DNA from: Enterococcus silesiacus
GTDB lineage: Bacteria > Bacillota > Bacilli > Lactobacillales > Enterococcaceae
Direction: 5' to 3'
Length of the DNA: 64,000 bases
Assembly: GCA_001465115.1 (NCBI GenBank)
Contig: CP013614.1
Coordinates: 3,472,001-3,536,000 of the forward strand
Program-made: the position numbers and the translations under genes
Shown: piece by piece, positions 53,607-62,828 of the stretch
How the letters are laid out: the number at the start of each line of letters is the position of its first letter
Numbering within the stretch: position 1 is the first letter of the stretch
Notes under the pieces: generated by a model
What the model saw: the letters and a program-made list of their open reading frames with translations, nothing else
What the model was told of the DNA's origin: nothing
Databases searched by the model: none

Positions 53607-55517
53607 ATGCAGGATTTAGCTGGAAAAATCATTTTGTTGGTTGGTGGAGAAGAAAATATCAGCAGCTTAACTCATTGTGTTACGCGATTAAGATTTAATT
53701 TGAAAAATGAGTCTAAAGCTCAAACAAAGGATCTTGAAACACTTGATGGAGTCATGGGTATTCAACGACAAGGTGGTCAATATCAAGTGATCATTGGTGG
53801 GAAAGTTGGGAAGGTTTATGCCGAGATTATCAAAATTGTCCCTCGTTTAGATGATCATACCAGTCAAGAAGCTCCAAAAGGTGAAAAAGATTCGCTATTA
53901 AACCGTTTAATCAATACGCTTTCCGCTATCTTGGTTCCAAGTTTGGCACCGATCATCGGTGGCGGAATGTTGAAAGGTTTCTTATTCATGCTAACGAGCC
54001 TAGGCTGGGTGAACCCTGAAAGTGGTACGATGTTTGTGTTGAATATGACTGGTGATGCTATGTTTTATTTTTTCCCATTCTTATTGGCAGTGAGTAGTGC
54101 TCGTAGATTTAAGACAAATGAATATATGGCTTTAAGTTTGGCGGGCGTATTGATGTATCCAACTCTGATCAATGCTGCAATAGCTGGAGAATTGACCAAT
54201 GTTCAGTTTTTAGGTTTTTTACCTGTTCCAATCGTAAATTACAGTAGTTCAATTTTACCGATTATTTTAGCTGTCTGGCTGTTGAGTCATGTGTATCGTT
54301 TCTTTGAAAATGTGATACCTAGTATGGTAACAGTGATTTTTACCCCGTTGTTAACGTTGATTTTGATGGTGCCAGTGATGCTAGTGGTTTTGGCTCCAAT
54401 CGGCTTTTACGTAGGAGAATACATTGCTCAAGGAATTGAAGCACTGATTAAATTTTCTCCGCTAGTATCAGGTTTCGTTATTGGCGCAAGTCGTCCATTG
54501 CTTGTATTAATGGGGATGCATCATGCAATTCGGCCAATTACGCAGCAACAAATCGCAACATATGGTTATTCGACAATGGGGCCAATGAATTTTATGAGCA
54601 CGATGGCTCAAGCAACAGCCGCATTAGCTGTCTACTTTTTGATTTCAAATAAAAAGATGAAGCAAGTGGCTTTGTCTTCCACAGTTTCCGGGTATTTAGG
54701 AATTACTGAGCCTGCTTTATATGGTGTTTTAGTAAAATATAAAGCAGCTTTTGTCGGGGCATCTTTAGGTGGTGGAATCGGTGGTGCCGTTGGGGCGGTT
54801 TTGGGAGCTAAATCAATGGCGCCGGTAATGCCAAGTATTCTTTCGATTCCAGTTTTTTTAAATGATGCAGCAATAGGATTTATTATTGCCTTGATCGTAA
54901 CGGTGATTGCTACTTTTGCCATTACCTTTTTACTAGCGAAAAGCGTGATGAAAATGGAGGATAGTCCGGAAAAAAGAAGGAGTTCATTGAATATACCTAC
55001 TGTAGAAAAGGAACAGGATGTTGTGGTTATCAACGCACCAGTTTCTGGAACTGTTTATCCTATCGGGGATGTTGCTGACCAAACATTCTCAAAAGAATTA
55101 GTTGGAAAGGGAATTGCGATTATGCCTGAGACAGATCGAATCGTGTCCCCGGTGGAAGGGGTAGTGACAATTGCTTTTAAGACAAAACACGCTATCGGTT
55201 TGACCTCAAAAGAAGGAATTGAAGTTTTGATCCACGTGGGATTAGATACAGTGGCATTGGAAGGGCAGTATTTTGAGTTGTTGTGTAAGCAAGGTCAAGC
55301 TGTTCATGTAGGAACGCCATTACTGCAATTTGATCGTGAAAAAATTAGTGAAGCGGGTTATGACATAAGTGTGATTGTGGTTGTGACTAATTCAGATGAT
55401 TATTTATCTGTTTTAGCAATGGACGATCAAAAACAGGTTCAGGAAGAAGAGACTTTGATTACAATTGTGCCTGGTTTGACACATGATAGAAACGAAGTCA
55501 ATTTAGTGATGGAATGA
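53607..55517 (+). CDS. bglP: PTS beta-glucoside EIIBCA permease
   Basis: This 636-residue protein contains all three domains. EIIB (1-85) has the phosphorylated Cys in SLTHCVTRLRFNL (Cys26). EIIC (about 105-455) has around ten helices and the conserved GITEPALYG motif. EIIA (about 480-625) resembles EIIA-Glc, with VEGVVTIAF and the His in VLIHVGLDTVALEG. It takes up and phosphorylates aryl-beta-glucosides or cellobiose at the membrane. It lies in an operon with bglG upstream, a GlcN6P-isomerase-like gene and a GH1 hydrolase downstream. RBS AGAGGAG. Confidence 0.95.
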   Translation: MQDLAGKIILLVGGEENISSLTHCVTRLRFNLKNESKAQTKDLETLDGVMGIQRQGGQYQVIIGGKVGKVYAEIIKIVPRLDDHTSQEAPKGEKDSLLNRLINTLSAILVPSLAPIIGGGMLKGFLFMLTSLGWVNPESGTMFVLNMTGDAMFYFFPFLLAVSSARRFKTNEYMALSLAGVLMYPTLINAAIAGELTNVQFLGFLPVPIVNYSSSILPIILAVWLLSHVYRFFENVIPSMVTVIFTPLLTLILMVPVMLVVLAPIGFYVGEYIAQGIEALIKFSPLVSGFVIGASRPLLVLMGMHHAIRPITQQQIATYGYSTMGPMNFMSTMAQATAALAVYFLISNKKMKQVALSSTVSGYLGITEPALYGVLVKYKAAFVGASLGGGIGGAVGAVLGAKSMAPVMPSILSIPVFLNDAAIGFIIALIVTVIATFAITFLLAKSVMKMEDSPEKRRSSLNIPTVEKEQDVVVINAPVSGTVYPIGDVADQTFSKELVGKGIAIMPETDRIVSPVEGVVTIAFKTKHAIGLTSKEGIEVLIHVGLDTVALEGQYFELLCKQGQAVHVGTPLLQFDREKISEAGYDISVIVVVTNSDDYLSVLAMDDQKQVQEEETLITIVPGLTHDRNEVNLVME

Positions 55518-55577
55518 TTGAAGCAGAATGAAACGAAGAATGAAGTGAATTGATGTTGAAAAGTACAAGGTGAAGCA

Positions 55578-55720
55578 AAGCGGAACTTTGTTACCGTATA
55601 TTATCTAGCTCCACGGGCTAGCTCTTCGGGAAAAAGATAAATTACGCTTGAGGCAAAAAGCGCCTCATTCATAATTTTCTATTTTCCAGTCAGAGCTGAA
55701 CGAGCCCTTTCAGCTTTTAA
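55578..55720 (+). repeat. Dispersed intergenic repeat B, copy 2
   Basis: AGCGGAACTTTGTTACC, CTAGCTCCACGGGCTAG, a TGAGGC / GCCTCA hairpin, TTTTCTATTTTCCAGTCAG, and AGCTGAACGAGCCC with TTCAGCTTTT, where AGCTGAA / TTCAGCT can form a hairpin followed by T residues. It is the first of three copies in tandem filling the gap between the PTS gene and 55981. Confidence 0.9.
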
Positions 55721-55842
55721 CCATATCTAGCTTCGCGGGCTAGCTCTTCGGGAAAAAGATAAATTACGCTTGAGGCAAAAAGCGCCTCATTCATAATTTT
55801 CTATTTTCCAGTCAGAGCTGAATGAGCCCTTTCAGCTTTTAA
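55721..55842 (+). repeat. Dispersed intergenic repeat B, copy 3
   Basis: It is almost identical to copy 2 over about 120 bases (CTAGCTTCGCGGGCTAG through TTCAGCTTTTAA), with single-base differences such as GAATGAGC for GAACGAGC. Confidence 0.9.
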
Positions 55843-55970
55843 CCATATCTAGCTCCGCGGGCTAGTCTCTATGAAAAAAGATAAAAATGGCGTGAGACAA
55901 AAAGCGACTCAATCAATTTTTCCTATTTTTCTACGAGACTGAACGAGCCCGCTGCGCTTTTAAATTTAGG
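55843..55970 (+). repeat. Dispersed intergenic repeat B, copy 4
   Basis: This copy resembles copy 1 in its middle (GTCTCTATGAAAAAAG, GTGAGACAAAAAGCGACTC) and ends in CGAGCCCGCTGCGCTTTTAA followed by ATTTAGGAGGAA, the ribosome site of the gene at 55981. The same ending, including the ribosome site, occurs in the inverted copy at 61052. Confidence 0.9.
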
Positions 55971-55980
55971 AGGAAGTATT

Positions 55981-56703
55981 ATGAAAGTTATTTTAACGAA
56001 GGATTATGATGAATTAAGTAAAGTTGCCGCACAGATGCTGCTTGGGGAAATGTTTCAACGGCATGAACGAGTGAATTTGGCGATCACGGCAGGGACGACG
56101 CCGATTGGTATGTATGAAAAGTTAGTTGCTGAAGTGAGAGATAAGGACTATTTTGATAATGTTCATTACTATAATTTTGATGAAATCCCTTATAAATCAG
56201 GACGTCGCGAAGGGGTGACAATTGGTGATTTGAGAGAATTATACTTTACACCAGCAGCTATTTCAGATGAACAAATCCACGTGTTAGATGGAGAAAATTA
56301 TGAAGACCAGGATCGACGGATAGCCGAAGCTGGTGGTCTTGATGCGATTTTACTGGGAATCGGTGCGGATGGTCACTATTGTGGCAATCTACCAAGTACA
56401 ACAAGTTTTAATGACTTTACAACGAAGGTTGACTGCGATGATGCAATGAAAGAACGAATCGCTCCGCATTTTGAAGATCGTGCTGAAACACCTGATTTTT
56501 ATGTTACAATGGGACCAAGAAGTGTAATGAATGCTAGACACTTGATTCTTTTTGCGAGTGGTGAAAAGAAAGCCAAAATTATGAAAGCGTTTATTGAAGG
56601 CGCAATCACTGATGAAATACCTGCTTCTATTTTGAAAATGCACCCTCATTTAACTGTTATTCTAGATGAAGCAGCAGCGAAACTATTGGACAAGGAGAAA
56701 TAA
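55981..56703 (+). CDS. Glucosamine-6-phosphate isomerase/6-phosphogluconolactonase-like protein
   Basis: This 240-residue cytoplasmic protein belongs to the NagB/RpiA/SugarP-isomerase family. It has the GTTPIGMYEKL phosphate loop (about 36-46), NFDEIPY (about 60-66) near the catalytic position of NagB, and LLGIGADGHYCGNLP (about 121-135) corresponding to the LGxGxDGH motif. It is closest to YieK-type proteins found in beta-glucoside PTS operons, whose substrate is uncertain. It starts right after repeat B copy 4, with its ribosome site provided by the repeat end. It lies four bases before the GH1 gene. Confidence 0.87.
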   Translation: MKVILTKDYDELSKVAAQMLLGEMFQRHERVNLAITAGTTPIGMYEKLVAEVRDKDYFDNVHYYNFDEIPYKSGRREGVTIGDLRELYFTPAAISDEQIHVLDGENYEDQDRRIAEAGGLDAILLGIGADGHYCGNLPSTTSFNDFTTKVDCDDAMKERIAPHFEDRAETPDFYVTMGPRSVMNARHLILFASGEKKAKIMKAFIEGAITDEIPASILKMHPHLTVILDEAAAKLLDKEK

Positions 56704-58173
<1,470 letters not shown>

Positions 58174-58178
58174 ACGAG

Positions 58179-58220
58179 TTAAGACTTATTTCAAAGATAA
58201 TTTGAAGTAAGTCTTTTTTA
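58179..58220 (+). terminator. Terminator of the beta-glucoside operon
   Basis: AAGACTTATTTCAAA and TTTGAAGTAAGTCTT pair over 15 positions with one G-U, around a short GATAA loop, followed by TTTTT. Confidence 0.88.
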
Positions 58221-58248
58221 ATAAAAGTCGCAAAAAGAGCGTAAAATG

Positions 58249-58276
58249 TTGTAGTGGGAAGGAACAGTGGTATACT
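58249..58276 (+). promoter_or_regulatory. Promoter of the rhodanese gene
   Basis: TTGTAG (58249-58254) and TATACT (58271-58276) are 16 bases apart, about 85 bases ahead of the start codon. Confidence 0.6.
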
Positions 58277-58360
58277 GCTAATGAGACGAATTAACTGATT
58301 ACGGAATTAAGAAGCAGTAATCAGGTGGCTGAAAAAGCTGCAGGAGGAATAATAGATAAG

Positions 58361-58678
58361 ATGAAAAGAGTATCGGTCAAGGAATTAAAAAAGTTAATTG
58401 AATTAACAGTCAATGAACCAGTTTCGATCATTGATGTTCGAGAAGTAGAAGAATTTGCTGAAGGACATATTGTGACTGCTAAGAATTATCCATTGTCCAC
58501 ATTACCGGAAGCAATGTCAGAAATCGATCGGGAGCAACCCCATTACGTTATTTGTCAGCACGGTGTTCGATCTGAACACGCGTGTTCTTTTCTTGAGAAT
58601 TATGGCTATAATGTAATTTCTGTATCAGAAGGTATGTCAGTTTGGGATGGAGAAAGTAAAGTCAATAGTTATAGATAA
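58361..58678 (+). CDS. Rhodanese-like sulfurtransferase
   Basis: This 105-residue protein is a single rhodanese domain. The entry motif is VSIIDVREVEEFAEGHI (about 20-36) and the active-site loop is CQHGVRSEHA with Cys65. An ending with GMSVWDG is typical of the family. Such proteins carry sulfur as a cysteine persulfide; the partner is unknown. The ATG at 58361 follows AGGAGG at a slightly long distance (13 bases); a GTG start 36 bases upstream is possible but lacks a ribosome site. Single gene. Confidence 0.88.
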   Translation: MKRVSVKELKKLIELTVNEPVSIIDVREVEEFAEGHIVTAKNYPLSTLPEAMSEIDREQPHYVICQHGVRSEHACSFLENYGYNVISVSEGMSVWDGESKVNSYR

Positions 58679-58831
58679 GAAGAAAGGGTGGTTCTGATGA
58701 CACCGTTTATTCGAATTTAGGGTGTGAAACAAAAGTGGTTTTTACTTTTGTCTCACACCTTTTTTTAACGAATAAGACATCTTTAAAATAGGATATTGAG
58801 CAACACTTATTTTTAGTAAGCAAATAAGTTG

Positions 58832-58860
58832 TTGATTCACTTACTTTTTGTTAGTATGTA
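58832..58860 (+). promoter_or_regulatory. Promoter of the WrbA-like gene
   Basis: TTGATT (58832-58837) and TATGTA (58855-58860) are 17 bases apart. The spacer and flanks contain AGTAAG / CTTACT and TTACT repeats that could be sites for a redox-sensing MarR/HxlR-type repressor; this is a guess. Confidence 0.5.
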
Positions 58861-58900
58861 AATGTAGATAAGAAAACAATCGTTATTGGAGGAAAAAATC

Positions 58901-59506
58901 ATGACAACAAAATTATTAATTGCATATTATAGTTCCACAGGGACTGGTACACAAATGGTAACATGGGCTAAAGAAGCAGCCGAAGCAAATGGCGCTGAAG
59001 TTCGTTTGAGAAAGGTACACGAATTGGCACCAGACGTGGCGATTGATTCAAATCCAGCTTGGCGTAAAAATGTGGAAGCAAGTGCTGATATTCCAGAAGT
59101 TACCAGTGATGATCTGTTATGGGCAGATGCCTATATCTTCTCTTCACCTTCACGTTTTGGTGTAATGGCAAGCCAATTAAAGCAATTTTTTGATTTGCAA
59201 GGTGGACTTTGGGCGCAAGGTAAATTAGCGAATAAATTTGTTACGGCTTTCTCTTCAGCTCAAAATCCAAATGGCGGACAAGAACAAGTGATTCAAGGAA
59301 TCTATACGGTTATGCAACATTGGGGTGCCATTATTGTTCCAGCAGGGTATGTAAACCCATCGACTTTTGCAGCTGGCGGGAATCCTTATGGAACAAGTGC
59401 TTCAATCGATGGTGAAGGCAATATGTTGAAAGCTGATGAAGTCAAAGCAGCGATTCAAGATCAAACCAAACGATTGGTTGATGTAGCAAGTAAATATTTG
59501 AGTTAA
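58901..59506 (+). CDS. NAD(P)H:quinone oxidoreductase / flavodoxin-like protein, WrbA type
   Basis: This 201-residue protein starts at the ATG at 58901 behind TTGGAGG. It has a flavodoxin fold with the FMN phosphate loop YSSTGTGTQM (about 10-19), the flavin-contact segment SPSRFGVMASQLKQFFD (about 75-91), and TAFSSAQNPNGGQEQ with GYVNPSTFAAGGNPYGTS in the C-terminal half, typical of WrbA. WrbA enzymes reduce quinones by two electrons and protect against oxidative stress. It is monocistronic and followed by a bidirectional terminator. Confidence 0.92.
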   Translation: MTTKLLIAYYSSTGTGTQMVTWAKEAAEANGAEVRLRKVHELAPDVAIDSNPAWRKNVEASADIPEVTSDDLLWADAYIFSSPSRFGVMASQLKQFFDLQGGLWAQGKLANKFVTAFSSAQNPNGGQEQVIQGIYTVMQHWGAIIVPAGYVNPSTFAAGGNPYGTSASIDGEGNMLKADEVKAAIQDQTKRLVDVASKYLS

Positions 59507-59516
59507 TTGAATAACG

Positions 59517-59552
59517 TCAAAAAAGCCATTAGACGAATAGCTAACGGCTTTT
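59517..59552. terminator. Bidirectional terminator between convergent genes
   Basis: AAAAAAGCCATTAG and CTAACGGCTTTTTT pair over 14 positions with one mismatch. The A and T runs at the two ends let it serve the WrbA-like gene and the amino-acid transporter operon. Confidence 0.88.
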
Positions 59553-59579
59553 TTGGCGTTTATTTTTGATAGTGACTGC

Positions 59580-60398
59580 TCACTTAGTTACATCTGCTCC
59601 GAACCATTCTTTAGAAATAGCAGCTAGTTTACCAGATTTTCTGAGTTGTTCAAAAGCATTGTTGATTTTTTCTGCTAATTTTTTATCCGATTTCCGTAAT
59701 CCGACAGCAAACGCCTCACTTTCAAAAGCACCGCTGACAATGGAATAATCTGCTAAATTATCTTCATGTGAAAGATAATAATTTGCATAAACCCGATCGA
59801 TCAATAATCCGTCGATACGACCAGATTTTAAATCCATAAAGGCCTCATTGAAGCCATCATACAAAATGGCGGTCTGATCGTTTACTAAATTTTTTAAAAT
59901 CTCAGGCTGTTCTTCAAAACTGTTATAACCAGAGGAACCATTTTGAGCACCTAAAATTTTTCCTTTCATATCTGTAAAGCTGTTGATATTATTCTTTTTT
60001 AAAGAAACCACGACTTGCTCATTTTTCATATATTCATCACTAAACAAGACCTTCTCTTCCCGCTCAGCGCTTTTAGAATAGCCATTCCAAATTAAATCAA
60101 TGGTTTGATTTTGCAGTTCGTTTTCTTTCATCGACCAATCAATGGGTTGAAAATCAACTTTGATTCCATATGAATCAAAGACTGCTCTAGCTAAATCAAC
60201 ATCAAAACCGATGATTTCGCCAGCTTTATTTTGAAAGCCCATCGGTACAAAAGAATCATCTAAGCCGACGATCACTCGTTTTTCAGAATTGATTCGCGAC
60301 CATTGATCGGTGTCAGTTTTTTTTCTGCCGCAGCCTATAATTGATAAAATAACCAATAAACTAGCGATGGTGAGTATTAGATAGTTTTTTCTCTTCAT
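59580..60398 (-). CDS. Amino-acid ABC transporter substrate-binding lipoprotein
   Basis: This 272-residue protein belongs to solute-binding family 3 (polar amino acids). The signal peptide ends in a lipobox SIIGC (Cys23). The mature protein shows VIVGLDDSFVPMGFQNKAGEIIGFDVDLA in the expected positions (about 43-72) and KEWFGAD at the end. It is the receptor of the importer encoded by the two upstream genes (ATPase 60413, permease 61201). Substrate is probably an amino acid sensed by the T-boxes upstream of the operon, with histidine or threonine as candidates (see those entries). Confidence 0.92.
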   Translation of the reverse strand: MKRKNYLILTIASLLVILSIIGCGRKKTDTDQWSRINSEKRVIVGLDDSFVPMGFQNKAGEIIGFDVDLARAVFDSYGIKVDFQPIDWSMKENELQNQTIDLIWNGYSKSAEREEKVLFSDEYMKNEQVVVSLKKNNINSFTDMKGKILGAQNGSSGYNSFEEQPEILKNLVNDQTAILYDGFNEAFMDLKSGRIDGLLIDRVYANYYLSHEDNLADYSIVSGAFESEAFAVGLRKSDKKLAEKINNAFEQLRKSGKLAAISKEWFGADVTK

Positions 60399-60412
60399 AG
60401 AACGTGTCCTTT

Positions 60413-61048
60413 CTACTGAACAGGTGACACTGTTAGTAAGTTATCAGCAATATTTTCAGCAAAATTCATATCATGCGTCACCACGATTTGAGTCATACCT
60501 TGCGCTTTTAGTGTTAAAATCACTTCTTCGACTTGTTGGCGAAGCTCGGGATCAAGTGCACTAGTTGGTTCATCATAGCCTAATACTTTGGGTTTCATTG
60601 CAAGAGCTCGAGCAAGTGCGACTCTTTGTTTTTGACCCCCAGATAATTGATAAGGATAAAGCTTTTCTTTTCCGCCTAAACCAAATTTGGTTAGTAGATC
60701 GACAGCTTCTAGTTCACTAGACTCTTTAGATTGCTTCAAAGCCAGGATAGGTGCTAACGTAACGTTATCTAGTACTGAAAGATGCGGAAATAATTGAAAA
60801 TCTTGAAATACGATTCCTACGACCTGGTCGGCATTATCCATTTCAACAGGATTGAAAGGCACATCATCCATAAGCAGCTCACCAGAATCAATTGTCTCTA
60901 GCCCAGCTAAACAACGTAGTAAAGTTGTTTTCCCACCACCAGAAGGCCCTACGATTGTTAAGATCTCACCATCTTTGATTTCTAAATTCAATTGATCGAT
61001 GATGCGACGACCATCGAAGCTTTTGGTTAAATTTTTTATTAGTAACAT
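60413..61048 (-). CDS. Amino-acid ABC transporter ATP-binding protein
   Basis: This 211-residue protein starts at the ATG at 61048, with TAGGAGGAA from repeat B directly before it; a longer frame extends through the repeat and is not believed. It has Walker A GPSGGGKTT (about 34-42), Q-loop VFQDFQLFPH, signature LSGGQKQRVALARAL, Walker B VLGYDEPTSALD (where Tyr-Asp replaces the usual Leu-Phe-Asp) and switch His in VVTHDMNFA. It is somewhat short compared with the usual 240 residues, ending soon after NLLTV. It energises uptake with the permease at 61201. Confidence 0.9.
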   Translation of the reverse strand: MLLIKNLTKSFDGRRIIDQLNLEIKDGEILTIVGPSGGGKTTLLRCLAGLETIDSGELLMDDVPFNPVEMDNADQVVGIVFQDFQLFPHLSVLDNVTLAPILALKQSKESSELEAVDLLTKFGLGGKEKLYPYQLSGGQKQRVALARALAMKPKVLGYDEPTSALDPELRQQVEEVILTLKAQGMTQIVVTHDMNFAENIADNLLTVSPVQ

Positions 61049-61051
61049 AAT

Positions 61052-61195
61052 TTTCCTCCTAAATTTAAAAGCGCAGCGGGCTCGTCCAGCTCTGACAGGA
61101 AAATAGGAAATTATGAATGAGGTGCTTTTTGCCTCAAGCATAATTTATCTTTTTCCCGAAGAGCTAGCCCACAAAGCTAGATATGGTTACAAGGT
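61052..61195 (-). repeat. Dispersed intergenic repeat B, inverted copy 5
   Basis: Read on the minus strand it runs from GTAACCATATCTAGCTTTG through CTAGC...GGGCTAGCTC, TTGAGGCAAAAAGCACCTC, CAGAGCTGGACGAGCCC and GCTGCGCTTTTAAATTTAGGAGG in pieces. It fills the space between the permease and ATPase genes inside the operon. Its end supplies the ribosome site of the ATPase gene. Confidence 0.9.
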
Positions 61196-61200
61196 TCCTT

Positions 61201-61842
61201 TTATTTATAATACTGATAGTGTTTTTCCAATTTTTTTGAAGCCAAAGTCAACACGGCGGTTAACAGTAGATAAATAACGCCCACCAAAACTAATGGCAAT
61301 AAACTGACATCCCGGCTCATCGCAATTTTTCCGGCTCTCAATAAATCCCCTAAACCAAGTACGTAAATCAACGAAGTATCTTTAACCAAATTAATCACTT
61401 CATTACCGATAGAAGGTAACACGACTTTGATTACTTGAGGTAAAATAATCCTTGAGACTGTTTGAAAGCGTGTTAAACGTAAAACTTTAGCCGCTTCATA
61501 TTGACCTTCTGGAATTGACTGAATCCCGCCCCGGAAAATTTCAGCAAAATAAGCTGCATAATTTAAAATAAAAGCAAACAAAGCTGCATCGTAACGTTCA
61601 AAGACGACCCCGATCAAAGGCAAACCGTAAAAAACAAAAATGAGCTGTAATAATAATGGCGTTCCTCGCATTAGCCAAATATAGATATTGATCAGAAAAT
61701 TCAAAGGTTTAAAATGTGTCTGTAAAGCAAAAGCAACTAAAATCCCAAGTGGAATCGAGCCCAATAGTGTAAAGATAAATACTTTCAATGTCATAAGTGC
61801 CCCGTCTAATAAAGCCGGCATGATTTCTAAAATGTAGTTCAT
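61201..61842 (-). CDS. Amino-acid ABC transporter permease
   Basis: This 213-residue membrane protein is a HisM/GlnP-type permease with about five helices. The EAA loop is EAAKVLRLTRFQTVSRIILPQ (about 122-142, shortened here) and the family-typical YIWLMRGTPLLLQLIFVFYGLP (in part) lies around 53-74. It forms the channel for the importer with the ATPase (60413) and lipoprotein (59580). It is the first gene of the operon and directly follows the proximal T-box terminator. RBS GGAGGAAA. Confidence 0.93.
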   Translation of the reverse strand: MNYILEIMPALLDGALMTLKVFIFTLLGSIPLGILVAFALQTHFKPLNFLINIYIWLMRGTPLLLQLIFVFYGLPLIGVVFERYDAALFAFILNYAAYFAEIFRGGIQSIPEGQYEAAKVLRLTRFQTVSRIILPQVIKVVLPSIGNEVINLVKDTSLIYVLGLGDLLRAGKIAMSRDVSLLPLVLVGVIYLLLTAVLTLASKKLEKHYQYYK

Positions 61843-61891
61843 ATTTTTTCCTCCAGTTTTTTAAATTTTTCCTTTTTTGTAGATAGAAAGC

Positions 61892-62150
61892 AAAAAAGTC
61901 CTCTTGGCAATCTGCCAAGAGGACGAAATAATCGTGGTTCCACCTCAATTTGTTAATACCTCGCAGTATTAACCTCATGAAATCTCTAGTGTGACTAAAG
62001 ATTCTTTTCTGATAACGGAGAAGGCCGCAGCTTCTTACTTGATTCAGAAGATGACTGAAACAGATGTGTTCATCAAAGGTTTCCAGCTTTTTTTCTCAGC
62101 GAATAAAAAAGTCTCTGTCAGGAAATAGTCGGTGATTACTTGTTCTGTTT
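61892..62150 (-). promoter_or_regulatory. Proximal T-box riboswitch of the amino-acid transporter operon
   Basis: Minus-strand T-box GAGGTGGAACCACG (plus 61933-61946) precedes a terminator with a perfect 12-bp stem (GTCCTCTTGGCA / TGCCAAGAGGAC, 61898-61924) and six T residues. Upstream, GATGAACACATCTG offers specifier triplets CAC (His, minus of 62066-62068) or ACA (Thr). The bulge TGGA would pair with UCCA, a discriminator U, which fits Thr, Gly or Cys tRNAs better than His. Specificity therefore stays open. Confidence 0.85.
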
Positions 62151-62219
62151 ATGTGTTTTGGTTTTTATTGGAATGGCTGATGGGATTTTTTTAACTGTTA
62201 GTTTCTATTTGTTGCGAGA

Positions 62220-62333
62220 TGTAAGACGTTTGGTAATTCACTAGTAAGGAAACTTCTCTCCCGTTGGTCGCCAAGTACTATTCATCATCTACTCTGGCGA
62301 AGCCAGTCGTAGCGATGAATAGCAAAAAGTCCT
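62220..62333 (-). repeat. Dispersed intergenic repeat A, inverted copy 3
   Basis: Read on the minus strand it starts right after the T run of the distal T-box terminator: GCTATTCATCGC, hairpin CTGGC-TTC-GCCAG, GATGATGAATAGTACTTGG, GCGACCAACGGGAG, and CTAGTGAATTACCAAACG. The block order equals copies 1 and 2. It separates the two T-boxes. Confidence 0.88.
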
Positions 62334-62575
62334 CTGGCAATTAAGCCAAAGGACGTAAAATTCGTGGTTCCACCTTTTTTCGTTATCATCTCACAATGAC
62401 AACCTCATGAAGTCATAGACTTCAAATGCTATAACGGGCATTCCCGAACTTTTCTACTTTTTGTTCAAAAAGTTAACTCCCAGATGTGGTTCGCTTTATT
62501 CTTCTGTCTTTTTTCACCAGCCAAAGACTCTCTTCAAGAAAAAATAAAGGTACTCTTCTGTTCTTTGTTTTTTCT
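62324..62575 (-). promoter_or_regulatory. Distal T-box riboswitch of the amino-acid transporter operon
   Basis: The minus strand has AGAGAGTC and GGCTGGTGAAAAA (stem I), a specifier region GCGAACCACATCTG, T-box AGGTGGAACCACG (plus 62363-62375) and a terminator GTCCTTTGGC / GCCAGAGGAC (62329-62354) with a T run. Candidate specifiers are CAC (His, minus of 62486-62488) or ACC (Thr). The TGGA bulge again implies discriminator U. It shares CACATCTG with the proximal T-box, suggesting the same specificity. Confidence 0.85.
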
Positions 62576-62576
62576 A

Positions 62577-62605
62577 ACTTTACCATCAGTTTTTACCCTT
62601 GTCAA
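62577..62605 (-). promoter_or_regulatory. Promoter of the tandem T-box transcript
   Basis: On the minus strand TTGACA (62605-62600) and TAAAGT (62582-62577) are 17 bases apart, just ahead of the distal T-box leader. Confidence 0.65.
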
Positions 62606-62828
62606 CAATGAATTGTTTAGAAAATTCAGAAAATACCATTCTTTAAGCATAAAACTTACTGATTCAGCAAAGTTGAGTTAAAATGAAAATAGTTATTTCC
62701 TTTTAAAAAGTAAGTAAATTGTGATAGGTAGAAACTATCGCACTGCCCCTTTTAGTACTATCCTTTTGCGTATATATCTGATAAACTATGTACAATTATT
62801 GTCGGAAAGTAAAAAGGAGTGGTGGCGA

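Noticed and set aside
55518..55980. Insertion sequence or transposase remnant
   Set aside because: No transposase-like coding sequence or terminal inverted repeats of IS type were seen, only tandem copies of repeat B.
61049..61141. Longer N-terminus for the amino-acid transporter ATPase
   Set aside because: The added residues are translated from repeat B, and a strong ribosome site directly precedes the internal ATG at 61048.
62484..62681. Plus-strand frame of 65 codons
   Set aside because: It lies over the distal T-box leader and its promoter on the other strand, with no ribosome site.
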